Positions 8,450 through 18,853 of a stretch of 64,000 nt of DNA are shown here, one piece after another. Numbering within the stretch: the stretch's first letter is position 1; the number at the start of each line of letters is the position of its first letter. The notes beneath the pieces are model-generated. The model worked only from the letters and a program-made list of their open reading frames with translations, was not told the origin of the DNA and made no database searches. The translations under genes were made by a program, and so were the position numbers. The stretch is from positions 186,001 through 250,000 of the forward strand of contig NZ_CP027762.1 of the NCBI RefSeq assembly GCF_003852315.1, in the 5' to 3' direction. The DNA is from Pseudomonas sp. LBUM920 (GTDB lineage Bacteria > Pseudomonadota > Gammaproteobacteria > Pseudomonadales > Pseudomonadaceae).

Positions 8450-11400
8450 ATGGATGTTCGCCACTTTGCCTTTCTGGCCCGCCAACCTTCTGCTGCCCTG
8501 AAGCGCCGGGACGCGTTCCTTGGCCTGCCCAAGCGCGGCCTGGTGCTGATTCTGGCCAACGCGCTGTTCTGGCAGCCGTTGCTCGCCCAGGCCGAAGGCA
8601 TTGTGGTCAGCAACCCGGCCACCAGCGTCGGCCAGGCCGGCAATGGCGTGCCGGTGGTGAACATCGCTGCGCCCAATGGAAGTGGCTTGTCCCATAACCA
8701 GTTCAAGGACTACAACGTCGGCCCCAACGGCGTGATCCTCAACAACGCCACCGGCGCGGTGCAGAACACTCAGCTCGGTGGCTACATCGTCGGCAACCCG
8801 AACCTCAAGGGCGGCGCGGCCAACGTCATTCTCAACGAAGTCAACGGCGGCAGCCCCAGCCAGCTGCGCGGCTACACCGAAGTGGCGGGCCAGTCGGCCA
8901 AGGTCATCGTCGCCAACCCGTACGGCATCACGTGCAGTGGCTGCGGTTTTATCAACACGCCCAACGTGACCCTGACCACCGGCAAACCGGTGATGGACAA
9001 CGTCGGCCGTTTGGACCACTACCAGGTCGACGGCGGCGCCGTGACCATCGACGGCGAGGGCCTGAACGCCAGTAACGTCGACCGCTTCGAAATCATCACC
9101 CGCTCGGCCAAGATCAACGCCCAGATCAACGCACGCGAGCTGGCCGTAATCGCCGGGCGCAACGACGTCGATGCCAAAAGCCTGAAAACCACCGCACGCG
9201 CCGACGACGGCAGCGCCAAACCCGAGCTGGCCATCGACTCCAGCGCGTTGGGCGGCATGTACGCCGGCGCGATCAAATTGGTAGGCACCGAAGCCGGCGT
9301 GGGCGTGAAGCTCGACGGCACGCTGGCAGCCAGTGGCGGGGATATTCTGCTTGATGCCAATGGGCATTTGAGCATGGCGCAGACCGCCGCCAGCGGCGCG
9401 GTCAACGTCAAGGCCGCGAGCCTGGACGCCAAGGGGCCGGTGTACGCCGGCACGGCACTGGACGTGCAAACCCAAGGTGATCTGACCAACCGCCAAAGCC
9501 TGGCCGCCCGTGACCGCATTGCGCTGTCCAGCGGCGGCACGTTGACCAACAGCGACATTATCGAAGCGGGCGTCAACGCTGATAACACCCGCAACGCAGC
9601 GGGCGACGTCAGCCTGCGCGGCAAGACCGTCAACAACACCGGCACCAATGTCATCGCCAGCCGTACGTTGAGCGTCGATGCCCAGACCCTGAACAACCAG
9701 GGCGGCACCTTGAGTGCAAAACAGCACACGCAGATTACGGCAGGCACGGTCGACAACCAGAACAAAGGCCACATTCTGAGCAATGCCGGTTTGGCCCTCA
9801 CGGCCGATCGCCTGCAGAACACCCAAGGTGGGCTGGTCACCAGCAACGGTCCGCTGACCGCGGTTGTCGGTGAGTTGCATAACCAGGGCGGCGAAGTCTC
9901 CAGCCTGGACACCGCAGCGCTGATGGTCACCACCCTCGACAACGTCGCGGGGCTGGTCACGGCGGGTAAGGCGTTGAGCCTTAACGTCGGCAGCCTGAAC
10001 AACCAGGGCGGTCTGGTCACCAGCCAAGGCTTGGTCAGCGTGGCCGGTAACAGCCTGGACAACCGTGAAAAAGGCTTGGTCGCCGGCGTCGAGGGTGTGC
10101 AGGTCACTGTCGCCAACATCGACAATCGCAACGGCGAGCTGTCCAGCCGTGCGGGCGTGCAGGTCACCGGTACGCAACTGGATAACAGCGATGGCGGGCT
10201 GGTGATTGCCGGCAGCGGCGCAGGCCTGACTGTCGATCAATTGCTCAACCGCAACCAGGGCCTGATCAGCAGCGAAGGGCTGTTGAGCGTCACGGCGCGC
10301 AACGTGGCCAACAACGGCGGTACGCTGTCCAGCGCCGGCCCGCTGACCCTCAACGCCCTTGGCGCGGTAAACAACCAGGGCGGCCGGCTGGTGACTGACG
10401 CCCGCCTGATCCTCAACAGCGCGAGTCTCGACAACAGCCAAAAAGGCACCCTGAGCGCACGTCAGGCCGCGCAGATCACCACCGCTGACTTGAACAACCA
10501 GCAAGGCGGCCAGATCACCAGCGCCGAGGCCCTGACCCTGGACCTCAACCGTGGTCAGCTCAATAACCAGGGCGGACTGATCAACGCGCCGCTGCTGATG
10601 CTCAACAACCTCAAGGATGTGCATAACCAGGGCGGCGAGATTTCCAGCAGCCAGGCGTTCACACTCACCGCCGACAACCTGGACAACAGCGGCGGCAAAC
10701 TGCTGAGCAATACCGCGCTGACCTTGCGCATCGGCCAGGCCCTGGCAAACGTCAAAGGCATGATCGCCGCAGCGTCGGTCGACGCGCACGCCGCCAGCCT
10801 CGACAACAGCGGCGGCACACTCACCAGCCGTGGCGACACCGTACTCAACATTGATGGCCGCCTGACCAATCGCGATCAGGGCCTGCTCAACGCAGGCGCT
10901 GCCCTGACACTCAACAGCGCCGAGCTGGATAACCAGAATGGCTCACTGCTGGGCAGCGCAATTGCCCTGGACTTCGGCAACGCCACCGGCGACCTGAACA
11001 ACACCGGGGGCCTGATCACCACCGCCGGCAATCTGACCATCAACCATCTGCGTGACCTGAGCAACGGCGGTGGCGAACTCTCCAGCGCGCAAACCCTGGA
11101 CCTCAGCGGTCGCACGTTGAACAACAGCAACGGCAAGCTGATCAGCAATAACCTGCTGCTGCTCAATGCCACAAACCTGATCAACCAGAACGGCTTGATG
11201 TCCGGCTGGCAGGGCCTGACCGTCAGCGGTACCAACCTCGATAACCGCAACAACGGCACCTTGTCGAGCCGTTATGGCGACCTTAATGCCACGCTGACCG
11301 CCAGCCTGCTCAACAGCGGAGCGGGTGCGCTGGTGAGTCAAAAAGCGCTGTACGTGACCGCCGCCGAGCTGGACAACAGCAACACGGGCGTACTCTCCAG

Positions 11401-14400
11401 CGCCGCCGGCCAACGTCTCGACGTGGGCGGTTTGCTCAACAACGCCCAGGGCGGCGTGATCGACAGCGGCGCAGCCCTGAACCTGAACGCGCAAAGCCTG
11501 GACAACAGCGCCGGCAGCATCAGCGGCGGCACCGCCACCACCCTCGACCTGCTCGCGACCCTGACCAACACCAATGGCAAGTTGTCCAGCGGCGGCCCGC
11601 TGCTGATCAGCCGTGCCGCGCAGATCAACAACCAGGGCGGCCAGATTGCCAGCCAGGGCCTGTTGACCCTGCTGACCGGCGGCCTGGACAACCGCAACCG
11701 TGGCACCCTGGCCGCCAACGACCGCTTGAGCCTCACCGCCAGCGGCCTGGTGCAGAACGGCAACGACGGCTTGATCTACAGCCAGAACGCCGACCTCAGC
11801 CTCACGGCCAACCGCGTGGAGAATGGCAAAGGCACCGTGCAAAGCCAGGGCGGCATGACCGTCGACGTGGCCGACGCGCTGGACAACCAGAGCGGCAAAC
11901 TGATCGCCCAGGCGGGCGATTTGAGTGTCAACGCCGCCAGCCTCGACAACCGTGGCGGCACCCTTGCCAGCCTCAAGGCCGCACTGCAAACCCGTGTGGT
12001 TGGCGTGCTGCGCAACGGTTATGACCTCAACAACAACCGTCAGGGCGGCGTGATGCAGGGGCAAAGCCTCAACCTGCAAGCCGGCAGCGTAGACAACTAT
12101 GGCGGGCGCATCGCGGCGCAGGGCGGCAACGCACTGGTGACCACCGGCAATTTCGACAACCGCAACGGCGGGCTCTATGCCAAAGGCCTGATGCGCGTGG
12201 TCGGGCATGACGTTGATAACAGCGGCGACAACGACGGCCAGATTGCCGGTCAACAAATCGACCTGGACCTGAGCGGCGCACTTAACAACCGCCTGGGCAT
12301 CATCGAAAGCGAAAGCACCCTCAAGGTGCGCGCTGCCAGCCTCGACAACCAGACCGGGCGCCTGCGTGCCCTGGGCACGGCGGGCACCACCGAATTCGCC
12401 ATCGGTGGCCTGTTCGACAACCGCAACGGTGTGCTCGAAACCGCCAACAACGACCTGACCCTCAACGCCGGCAGCCTGCAGAACCTGGGCGGCAACGTAC
12501 TGCACGTGGGCACCGGCACCTTCGGCATTGCCCCCGCCAACCTCAACGACGTGGGCGGCAGCCTGGTCACCCGTGGCGACCTGACCATTAGCCAGGGCCA
12601 CTGGACCAACAGCAGCGTGATCCAGGCCGGGCAACTGACAGTCAACGTCGACACCCTCGACCAGACCGCCACCGGCCAACTGCTCGGCGCACGACGCTTC
12701 ATCGGCAGCGGCGCCAACTGGAACACCCAAGGCCTGATCGCCAGCGACGGCACGCTCGACCTGACGTTGAGCGGCGCCCTTAACGGCAGCGGGCGCATCA
12801 GCAGCCTCGGCGACCTCAACCTCAGCGCGGCACAGGCCACCCTGAGCGACACGGCAAGCATCGCCGGCGGCGGCATCACTACCGCCAACATCGCCGGCAC
12901 GCTCAACAACCGCGGGCGCATCACCGCCGCCACCGACCTGGTGCTTAACGCGGGCGCGATCAACAACTACGCGACCCTGGGCAGTGGCCAGCGACTGACC
13001 GCTACCACCGGTGCGTTACTCAACGACCACGGCCTGATCTTCAGCGGCGGCGACATGAGCCTGCGTGTCGACGCGTTGAACAACAGCTACGCCGACCTCT
13101 ACAGCATGGGCAACCTGAGCGTCGACCGTGACGGCAAGGGCGGCCTGGCCAGCAGCATCCTCAACAGTTCATCGACGATCCAGAGTGACGGCAACCTCAG
13201 CCTGTCCGCCAACTCGATCAAAAATGAAAGGGCGGTACTGACCGTTAACGACGCGGGTGTCTATACCGCGTCCGCCACCGAAGGCACCTGCATCAAGTAC
13301 GTCAATGCCGGTGACTGCCACGCCGGTGGTACGGGGCGCAACTACGTTTGGGAGCTGGTGACCCGCGACAAACTGGAAGTGACCGCCGCCAGTGCCGGTT
13401 CGAGCATCACCTCGGGCGGTAACATGACGCTGGCGGGCGGCGACTTGCTTAACAGCAGCAGCTCGATTGCGGCCGGCGGCAACTTCACCGCGCGCCTGAA
13501 CAACCTGGTCAACACCGGCATCGAAACCGGCGAGACCGAGACCTACCGGCTCTTTACATCGGCGCGCACCGAGCACCCAAGCGGCTGGTTCAATGCGGCT
13601 CGCGCACTGACCAATAAATACTGGTATCAAAGCCCTGGCTACAATCCCAATGACCTCGGTGGCCTGGAGGCTGCCGTGGCCAACTTCATCGGGATCATGG
13701 AGATCGAGCGCACCCAGTTCGGCAAAGTCACCAAAATCGCCAGTGATGACCAACGCTACGCCGCGGTGATTCAGGCTGCCGGCGCGGTGGACGTCAAGGC
13801 GCAAGCCGGTATCGACAACAGCGTGGTGCGCCTGGGCTACAACTACATCGGTGCGGGCGCCAAAACCACCACCGGCGCTACGGGCGCCAGTGGTGCAGCC
13901 GGTTACTCGACGCGCGTCACCCTTAACCAGCAACTGCCGCCTGACCTCGCCCAACAGCAGATCAACCCGCTGAGCCTGCCCGGCTTCACCTTGCCCAGCG
14001 GGCAGGGCGGGCTGTTCCGCCTCAGTGGCGAAAGCGCCAGCGCGCCGGCCACTACTGGCCCGCAAGGCTGGACCCTGGGCGGCGGCAGCGTCGACCGCAC
14101 GCCGGTTACCGGCCCGGTCGTACCCGGCAGCGGCACCTCGGCCGACGGCGTGGTGATCAACCGTGTGCAAGGCCTGCCAGACAGCCAGTTCGTCTCCAAC
14201 CCACAGAAATACCTGATCGAAACCAACCCGCTGCTGACCAACCTCAGCCAGTTTTTAAGCTCTGATTACATGCTGTCCAAACTGGGCTACGACCCAGACC
14301 AGGCCCAAAAGCGCCTGGGTGACGGCCTGTATGAACAACGCCTGATCCAGCAAGCCGTGATCGCGCGTACCGGCCAGCGCTTCATCGATGGCCAGACCAG

Positions 14401-17400
14401 CGACGCCTCGATGTTCAAGTACCTGATGGACAACGCCATCGGCACCAAACAAGCGCTTAACCTGGCCGTAGGCGTGAGCCTCACCGCCGAGCAAGTCGCG
14501 GCCCTGACCCACGACATCGTGTGGATGGAAAACGCCACCGTCGCTGGCCAGCAAGTGCTGGTGCCCGTGCTCTACCTGGCCCAGGCCAACAACCGCCTGG
14601 CGCCCAACGGCGCACTCATCACCGGCAGCGACCTGAACCTGGTCAGTGGCGCCGACCTCAACAACGTCGGCACCCTGCGCGCCACCAACAACCTGGCTGC
14701 CAGCGCCGGGCGCAACATGGTCAACAGCGGCCTCGTGCAAGCCGGCAACCGCCTCGACCTGCTCGCCGGCAACAACCTCACCAACCGCGCCGGCGGCATC
14801 ATCGCCGGGCGCGACGTCAACGTCAGCGCAGTGAATGGCGATGTGCTCAACGAACGCACCGTCACCAGCCACCAAAGCAGCAGCGGCTACCGCACCGAAC
14901 GCACCGACTTCGTCGACAACGCCGCCCGCATCGAAGCCGCCAACACCCTCACCCTGCAAGCCGGGCGCGACGTCAACAGCACCGGCGGCGCCTTCAAAAG
15001 CGGCGCCGACCTGGGCGTTCAAGCCGGGCGCGATGTAAACCTGGCCACCGCCGAACAGCGCAATGCCAACACCGTCAGCACCAACATGCGCAGCAGCAGC
15101 GCAAACCAGTACGGCACCGTGATCGAAGCCGGGCGCGACTTCCAGGTGGTGGCTGCGCGCGATATCAGCGCCATCGGCAGCCAGTTGAATGCCACGCGTG
15201 ATCTGGCGCTGGTGGCCAAGGGCAATGTGAACCTGGCGTCGGCGGCGAATGAACAGCATTCGGCGTTTAATTCCAAGAAGGTCACCAGCCAGGAAGACCA
15301 CGTTCAGCAAGTCGGCACATCGTTGGTTGCCGGTGAGAACCTCTCCCTCAGTGCCGGCAACGACCTCGTGGTCAGCGCCAGCCGTGCGAGTGCCGGCAAG
15401 GAAGCCTACCTGTACGCAGGCAATGACCTGGCGCTGAACGCTGCGCAAGACAGCGACTACAGCTATTACCGCAAAACCAAAACCAGCAAAGGGTTGCTGT
15501 CCAGCACCCAGAAAACGCGCATCGACAGCAGTAACCAGATCAGCCAGCAGGGCTCTTCCATCAGCGCTGATACCGTGGTCGTGCGTGCTGGCCGTGACAT
15601 TGGTACTACCGCCAGCGATGTGGTTTCTACCAACGCCACCAGCCTGATTGCCGGGCGCAATGTGGTGATTGATGGGGCGACGGAAACCTTTGAACAAAGC
15701 CATTCGTCCTCGACCAAAAAATCGGGCTTGATGAGCAGCGGCGGCATCGGCGTGACGTTGGGCTCAAGCAGCAACCAGAACACCTTCACCAGCAGCACCG
15801 AAACCACCCGGGCCAGCAACATCGGCAGTGTGCTGGGCAGTGTGGATATTCAGGCTGGCAAAGACCTGACCATACGCGGTTCTGACGTGGTTGCCGGTAA
15901 GGACATCAGCCTGGTTGGGCAAAATGTCAGCATCCTGGCTTCCGAGAACAACAACCGTAGCGAGCAGATCTCCAAGAGCAAAACCAGTGGTTTGACCCTG
16001 GCGTTGTCCGGCACCGTGGGTAGCGCGGTGGACTCTGCTTATAAGACCGCCAAGCAAGCCAAGAGCGAGGACGACGGCCGCCTCTCGGCGCTGCAAGGTG
16101 TGAAGGCGGGGTTGACGGGGGTGCAAGCGTGGCAGGCGGCGCAGCAGAATGGTGGCATGACCGGCGCTAACGCCGCGGAATTTGTCGGCATCGCCATCTC
16201 GCTCGGCTCGCAAAAATCCAGCTCCAAACAGACCCAGGAGCAGACGGCAAGCCAAGGTAGCAGCCTCACCAGTGGCAATAACCTCAGTATTGTAGCCGCC
16301 GGTAACGGCACGCCTGGCGCAGATGGAGACATCCGCGTTCAGGGCAGCAAGCTCCAGGCCGGTAATGAAATGCTGTTGGCAGCAGAGCGTGATATCCGCC
16401 TGGAAGCAGCCGCCAACACACAAAAACTCGATGGCAAGAACAGCAGTGGCGGCGGGGCCGTAGGCCTTAGCTTTGGGGCGAGTTCCAATGGTGCTGGCCT
16501 TAGCATCTTCGCCAATGCCAACAAGGGCACCGGCAGTGAGAAAGGCAATGGCACAACCTGGACGGAAACGACGCTGGATGCGGGCAAGCAAGTCAGCCTG
16601 ATCAGTGGGCGAGACACCGTCCTCAAAGGTGCACAGGTCAGTGCAGATCAGATCAAGGCCGCGGTAGGCCGCGATCTTATGCTGCAAAGCCTGCAAGACA
16701 CCGATGACTACAAGTCCAAACAAACCGATGTCAGCGGTGGCGCAAGTTTCACGTTTGGCACCATGACGGGCAGTGGTTCGCTCAGCATCAGCAAGAGCAA
16801 GATCGACTCCAACTATAAAAGCGTGCAGGAGCAAACCGGCCTGTTCGGCGGTAAGGGCGGCTATCAGATTGATGTGGGCAACCACACGCAACTCGATGGC
16901 AGCGTGATCGCCAGCACTGCAACAGCGGACAAAAACCGCCTGAGCACCGGCACCCTCGGCTGGAGCGTTTTAAAGAACAAAGCCGACTACACAAGCCAGT
17001 TGCAGAGCGCCAGCGTCAGCAGTGGCGCAAGCAGTGCGAACGCCTTCATCAGCAATATGCCTTCCGGTAGCTTGATCGCGTTCAATCATGGCGACAGTGA
17101 CAGCGGCACCACGTCATCGGCCATTTCCAACGGCACCCTAGACATTCGCGACCCTGCCAAACAGCAGCAGGACGTGGCAACGCTGAGCCACGATGTTGAA
17201 CACGCCAACGGCAGCATCAGCCCCATTTTTGATAAGGAGAAAGAGCAGAAGCGCCTGCGGCAGGTGCAGTTGATTGCGGATATTGGTACTCAGGCAGTAG
17301 ACATCGTTCGAACCCAAGGCCAGATCGATGCTGATAAAGAGGCGCGTGCTGAACTTGATAAGCGTGGCATCAAGGACCCTGGAAAAGATGCCAAAAAAGA

Positions 17401-18853
17401 GGACGTCGATGCCTACAAGAAACAACTGATTGCCACTGACGCTTATCAACGGATCATGGCGGACTACGGGGTCGGCGGCAATTACCCACGTGTAGCGCAG
17501 GCGGTGACAGCAGCATTGCAAGGGTTGGTGGGAGGCGACATCGGTTCCGCTATTGCGGGCGCGTCGGCGCCGTACATGGCGCAAGTCATCAGGAAAACCA
17601 CTGGAGACAACGCTGTACTCAACACCATGGCGCATGCCGTATTGGGTGCGGTGGTGGCGCAGGCGCAAGGCAACTCTGCGGGGGCGGGGGCTGCGGGAGC
17701 TGCGACGGGTGAATTCATCGCCCATCAGTTGTATCCGGGCAAGAAGACAATCGAGTTGACGGAGGAGGAGAGAGAGACGGTTGTTGCACTTTCGGGTCTA
17801 GCAGCAGGGTTGGCTGGGGGGATTGCTGGTGGTGATCTGGGCGGTGCGGTTACAGGGGCAAAGGCGGGAAGCAATGCGGTGGAGAACAACTCCCTCAGTG
17901 ATATTGCAGAAGCATTAGCAGAACGTAAAACACTTGAACAAAAGGCCGAAGAGCGCGTCAAGGCTGAAAACGAGCGATACAAGGAGCAAAACTGTGCAGG
18001 AATGAGCGCGGATGCGTGCTCGGCGCAAATGTATGCTGAGCGTCGCGAAACACTTGCTTATACCGTGGCGGGTGTTGGAGCTGTAGCCGCAGCAGTGCTG
18101 CTCGGTCCTGCATTGTTAAATTCCTGTGCGATGAACCCAGCTGTTTGTACCGAACTGTCATTAACAGCAGTTGAGTTGCCCTTTGGCGCCGCAACGGCTG
18201 GCGGTACAGCGTTGGGTGTAGGAGGATTTGGTAGTCTTGCGGCCAAGGAGTTAGCTGCTACTGCGGATGCTGCGGCTGCGGCGCGAAATGTCGAGACTGC
18301 AAAAGCTAGCGTTCTTGATGCAAAAGGGCCGGGCCAGGTTACCCCTGATGCAATAAGCCCCTCCAAGCTCAGCTCGGTTGAAGACCTGTTTGGGCAGACA
18401 TTTGAAAGTATCCCGCTGTCGCACCTTCCCAATTGGAAGAGCGGTTCGCTTGTAAATGATGGGGCGTTGGGCGAGCAACTGGCCCTGCAAACCCTTAACG
18501 AGAAAACCGGCCTCAATTTCAAACCTCTGCAAAACAGTAGCAACCACGGCTGCGATGGCTGCGCGGTGGCGATCAATGGCGATACGATTACCGTGGTGGT
18601 GATGGATGCGAAGTCTTCGGTGAATGGTGTGAGTAAGGCCGGTACGCCGCATGGGGACCCGAGGACGCGGTTGGAGGGGTGGCTGGGTAATAGATCAATT
18701 GCCGACTCTGATCCTGCTTTACGCGATGCTTTGCAAGCGGCGTTGGATTCAGGAAAAGCCAAGGTTCAAGGTGTAACAGTCAAAGTCGGTGTTCCCGCCC
18801 CGAGTAAAACAGGTGTAGCAGAATTTAAGGTGGAACCATGGATCAAGAAGTAA
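8450..18853 (+). CDS. TpsA/CdiA-like filamentous hemagglutinin-type exoprotein with a C-terminal nuclease toxin tip
   Basis: This 3467-residue exoprotein begins with an extended signal peptide (about 1-48, ending LLAQA). A TPS secretion domain follows with NPNL at 116-119, NPYG at 156-159 and the C162/C165 pair. Residues about 400-1450 are an approximately 20-residue repeat of the form LDNxGGTLSS / LNNQGGLVTS, expected to form a long beta-helix. A second repeat region (AGRDVNVSA type) runs to about 2750. A PT-VENN-type pretoxin region ends in VENN at 3144-3147. The tip after D3290 shows GALGEQLA (E3342), GCDG (D3369) and D3386-A-K3388, a PD-(D/E)XK nuclease pattern like the PoNe DNase family. 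The adjacent immunity gene supports that reading. Export is by the upstream TpsB. The tip should kill neighbours lacking the immunity protein. Confidence 0.9.
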   Translation: MDVRHFAFLARQPSAALKRRDAFLGLPKRGLVLILANALFWQPLLAQAEGIVVSNPATSVGQAGNGVPVVNIAAPNGSGLSHNQFKDYNVGPNGVILNNATGAVQNTQLGGYIVGNPNLKGGAANVILNEVNGGSPSQLRGYTEVAGQSAKVIVANPYGITCSGCGFINTPNVTLTTGKPVMDNVGRLDHYQVDGGAVTIDGEGLNASNVDRFEIITRSAKINAQINARELAVIAGRNDVDAKSLKTTARADDGSAKPELAIDSSALGGMYAGAIKLVGTEAGVGVKLDGTLAASGGDILLDANGHLSMAQTAASGAVNVKAASLDAKGPVYAGTALDVQTQGDLTNRQSLAARDRIALSSGGTLTNSDIIEAGVNADNTRNAAGDVSLRGKTVNNTGTNVIASRTLSVDAQTLNNQGGTLSAKQHTQITAGTVDNQNKGHILSNAGLALTADRLQNTQGGLVTSNGPLTAVVGELHNQGGEVSSLDTAALMVTTLDNVAGLVTAGKALSLNVGSLNNQGGLVTSQGLVSVAGNSLDNREKGLVAGVEGVQVTVANIDNRNGELSSRAGVQVTGTQLDNSDGGLVIAGSGAGLTVDQLLNRNQGLISSEGLLSVTARNVANNGGTLSSAGPLTLNALGAVNNQGGRLVTDARLILNSASLDNSQKGTLSARQAAQITTADLNNQQGGQITSAEALTLDLNRGQLNNQGGLINAPLLMLNNLKDVHNQGGEISSSQAFTLTADNLDNSGGKLLSNTALTLRIGQALANVKGMIAAASVDAHAASLDNSGGTLTSRGDTVLNIDGRLTNRDQGLLNAGAALTLNSAELDNQNGSLLGSAIALDFGNATGDLNNTGGLITTAGNLTINHLRDLSNGGGELSSAQTLDLSGRTLNNSNGKLISNNLLLLNATNLINQNGLMSGWQGLTVSGTNLDNRNNGTLSSRYGDLNATLTASLLNSGAGALVSQKALYVTAAELDNSNTGVLSSAAGQRLDVGGLLNNAQGGVIDSGAALNLNAQSLDNSAGSISGGTATTLDLLATLTNTNGKLSSGGPLLISRAAQINNQGGQIASQGLLTLLTGGLDNRNRGTLAANDRLSLTASGLVQNGNDGLIYSQNADLSLTANRVENGKGTVQSQGGMTVDVADALDNQSGKLIAQAGDLSVNAASLDNRGGTLASLKAALQTRVVGVLRNGYDLNNNRQGGVMQGQSLNLQAGSVDNYGGRIAAQGGNALVTTGNFDNRNGGLYAKGLMRVVGHDVDNSGDNDGQIAGQQIDLDLSGALNNRLGIIESESTLKVRAASLDNQTGRLRALGTAGTTEFAIGGLFDNRNGVLETANNDLTLNAGSLQNLGGNVLHVGTGTFGIAPANLNDVGGSLVTRGDLTISQGHWTNSSVIQAGQLTVNVDTLDQTATGQLLGARRFIGSGANWNTQGLIASDGTLDLTLSGALNGSGRISSLGDLNLSAAQATLSDTASIAGGGITTANIAGTLNNRGRITAATDLVLNAGAINNYATLGSGQRLTATTGALLNDHGLIFSGGDMSLRVDALNNSYADLYSMGNLSVDRDGKGGLASSILNSSSTIQSDGNLSLSANSIKNERAVLTVNDAGVYTASATEGTCIKYVNAGDCHAGGTGRNYVWELVTRDKLEVTAASAGSSITSGGNMTLAGGDLLNSSSSIAAGGNFTARLNNLVNTGIETGETETYRLFTSARTEHPSGWFNAARALTNKYWYQSPGYNPNDLGGLEAAVANFIGIMEIERTQFGKVTKIASDDQRYAAVIQAAGAVDVKAQAGIDNSVVRLGYNYIGAGAKTTTGATGASGAAGYSTRVTLNQQLPPDLAQQQINPLSLPGFTLPSGQGGLFRLSGESASAPATTGPQGWTLGGGSVDRTPVTGPVVPGSGTSADGVVINRVQGLPDSQFVSNPQKYLIETNPLLTNLSQFLSSDYMLSKLGYDPDQAQKRLGDGLYEQRLIQQAVIARTGQRFIDGQTSDASMFKYLMDNAIGTKQALNLAVGVSLTAEQVAALTHDIVWMENATVAGQQVLVPVLYLAQANNRLAPNGALITGSDLNLVSGADLNNVGTLRATNNLAASAGRNMVNSGLVQAGNRLDLLAGNNLTNRAGGIIAGRDVNVSAVNGDVLNERTVTSHQSSSGYRTERTDFVDNAARIEAANTLTLQAGRDVNSTGGAFKSGADLGVQAGRDVNLATAEQRNANTVSTNMRSSSANQYGTVIEAGRDFQVVAARDISAIGSQLNATRDLALVAKGNVNLASAANEQHSAFNSKKVTSQEDHVQQVGTSLVAGENLSLSAGNDLVVSASRASAGKEAYLYAGNDLALNAAQDSDYSYYRKTKTSKGLLSSTQKTRIDSSNQISQQGSSISADTVVVRAGRDIGTTASDVVSTNATSLIAGRNVVIDGATETFEQSHSSSTKKSGLMSSGGIGVTLGSSSNQNTFTSSTETTRASNIGSVLGSVDIQAGKDLTIRGSDVVAGKDISLVGQNVSILASENNNRSEQISKSKTSGLTLALSGTVGSAVDSAYKTAKQAKSEDDGRLSALQGVKAGLTGVQAWQAAQQNGGMTGANAAEFVGIAISLGSQKSSSKQTQEQTASQGSSLTSGNNLSIVAAGNGTPGADGDIRVQGSKLQAGNEMLLAAERDIRLEAAANTQKLDGKNSSGGGAVGLSFGASSNGAGLSIFANANKGTGSEKGNGTTWTETTLDAGKQVSLISGRDTVLKGAQVSADQIKAAVGRDLMLQSLQDTDDYKSKQTDVSGGASFTFGTMTGSGSLSISKSKIDSNYKSVQEQTGLFGGKGGYQIDVGNHTQLDGSVIASTATADKNRLSTGTLGWSVLKNKADYTSQLQSASVSSGASSANAFISNMPSGSLIAFNHGDSDSGTTSSAISNGTLDIRDPAKQQQDVATLSHDVEHANGSISPIFDKEKEQKRLRQVQLIADIGTQAVDIVRTQGQIDADKEARAELDKRGIKDPGKDAKKEDVDAYKKQLIATDAYQRIMADYGVGGNYPRVAQAVTAALQGLVGGDIGSAIAGASAPYMAQVIRKTTGDNAVLNTMAHAVLGAVVAQAQGNSAGAGAAGAATGEFIAHQLYPGKKTIELTEEERETVVALSGLAAGLAGGIAGGDLGGAVTGAKAGSNAVENNSLSDIAEALAERKTLEQKAEERVKAENERYKEQNCAGMSADACSAQMYAERRETLAYTVAGVGAVAAAVLLGPALLNSCAMNPAVCTELSLTAVELPFGAATAGGTALGVGGFGSLAAKELAATADAAAAARNVETAKASVLDAKGPGQVTPDAISPSKLSSVEDLFGQTFESIPLSHLPNWKSGSLVNDGALGEQLALQTLNEKTGLNFKPLQNSSNHGCDGCAVAINGDTITVVVMDAKSSVNGVSKAGTPHGDPRTRLEGWLGNRSIADSDPALRDALQAALDSGKAKVQGVTVKVGVPAPSKTGVAEFKVEPWIKK
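18317..18326 (+). repeat. Toxin-cassette junction motif inside tpsA (GATGCAAAAG)
   Basis: These ten bases encode D3290-A-K just before the toxin tip (DAKGPGQV). The same sequence, or its GGTGCAAAAG variant, recurs after several downstream immunity genes at 19841, 20503, 23077 and 24851. There it opens the next orphan cassette. It is therefore taken as the module boundary where toxin tips can be swapped. Confidence 0.7.

Noticed and set aside
8420..18652. Long open frames on the minus strand across the tpsA gene, up to 789 codons.
   Set aside because: They are shadows of the repetitive GC-rich tpsA codons, lack ribosome sites, and encode low-complexity V/A/G/Q-rich sequence without domains.
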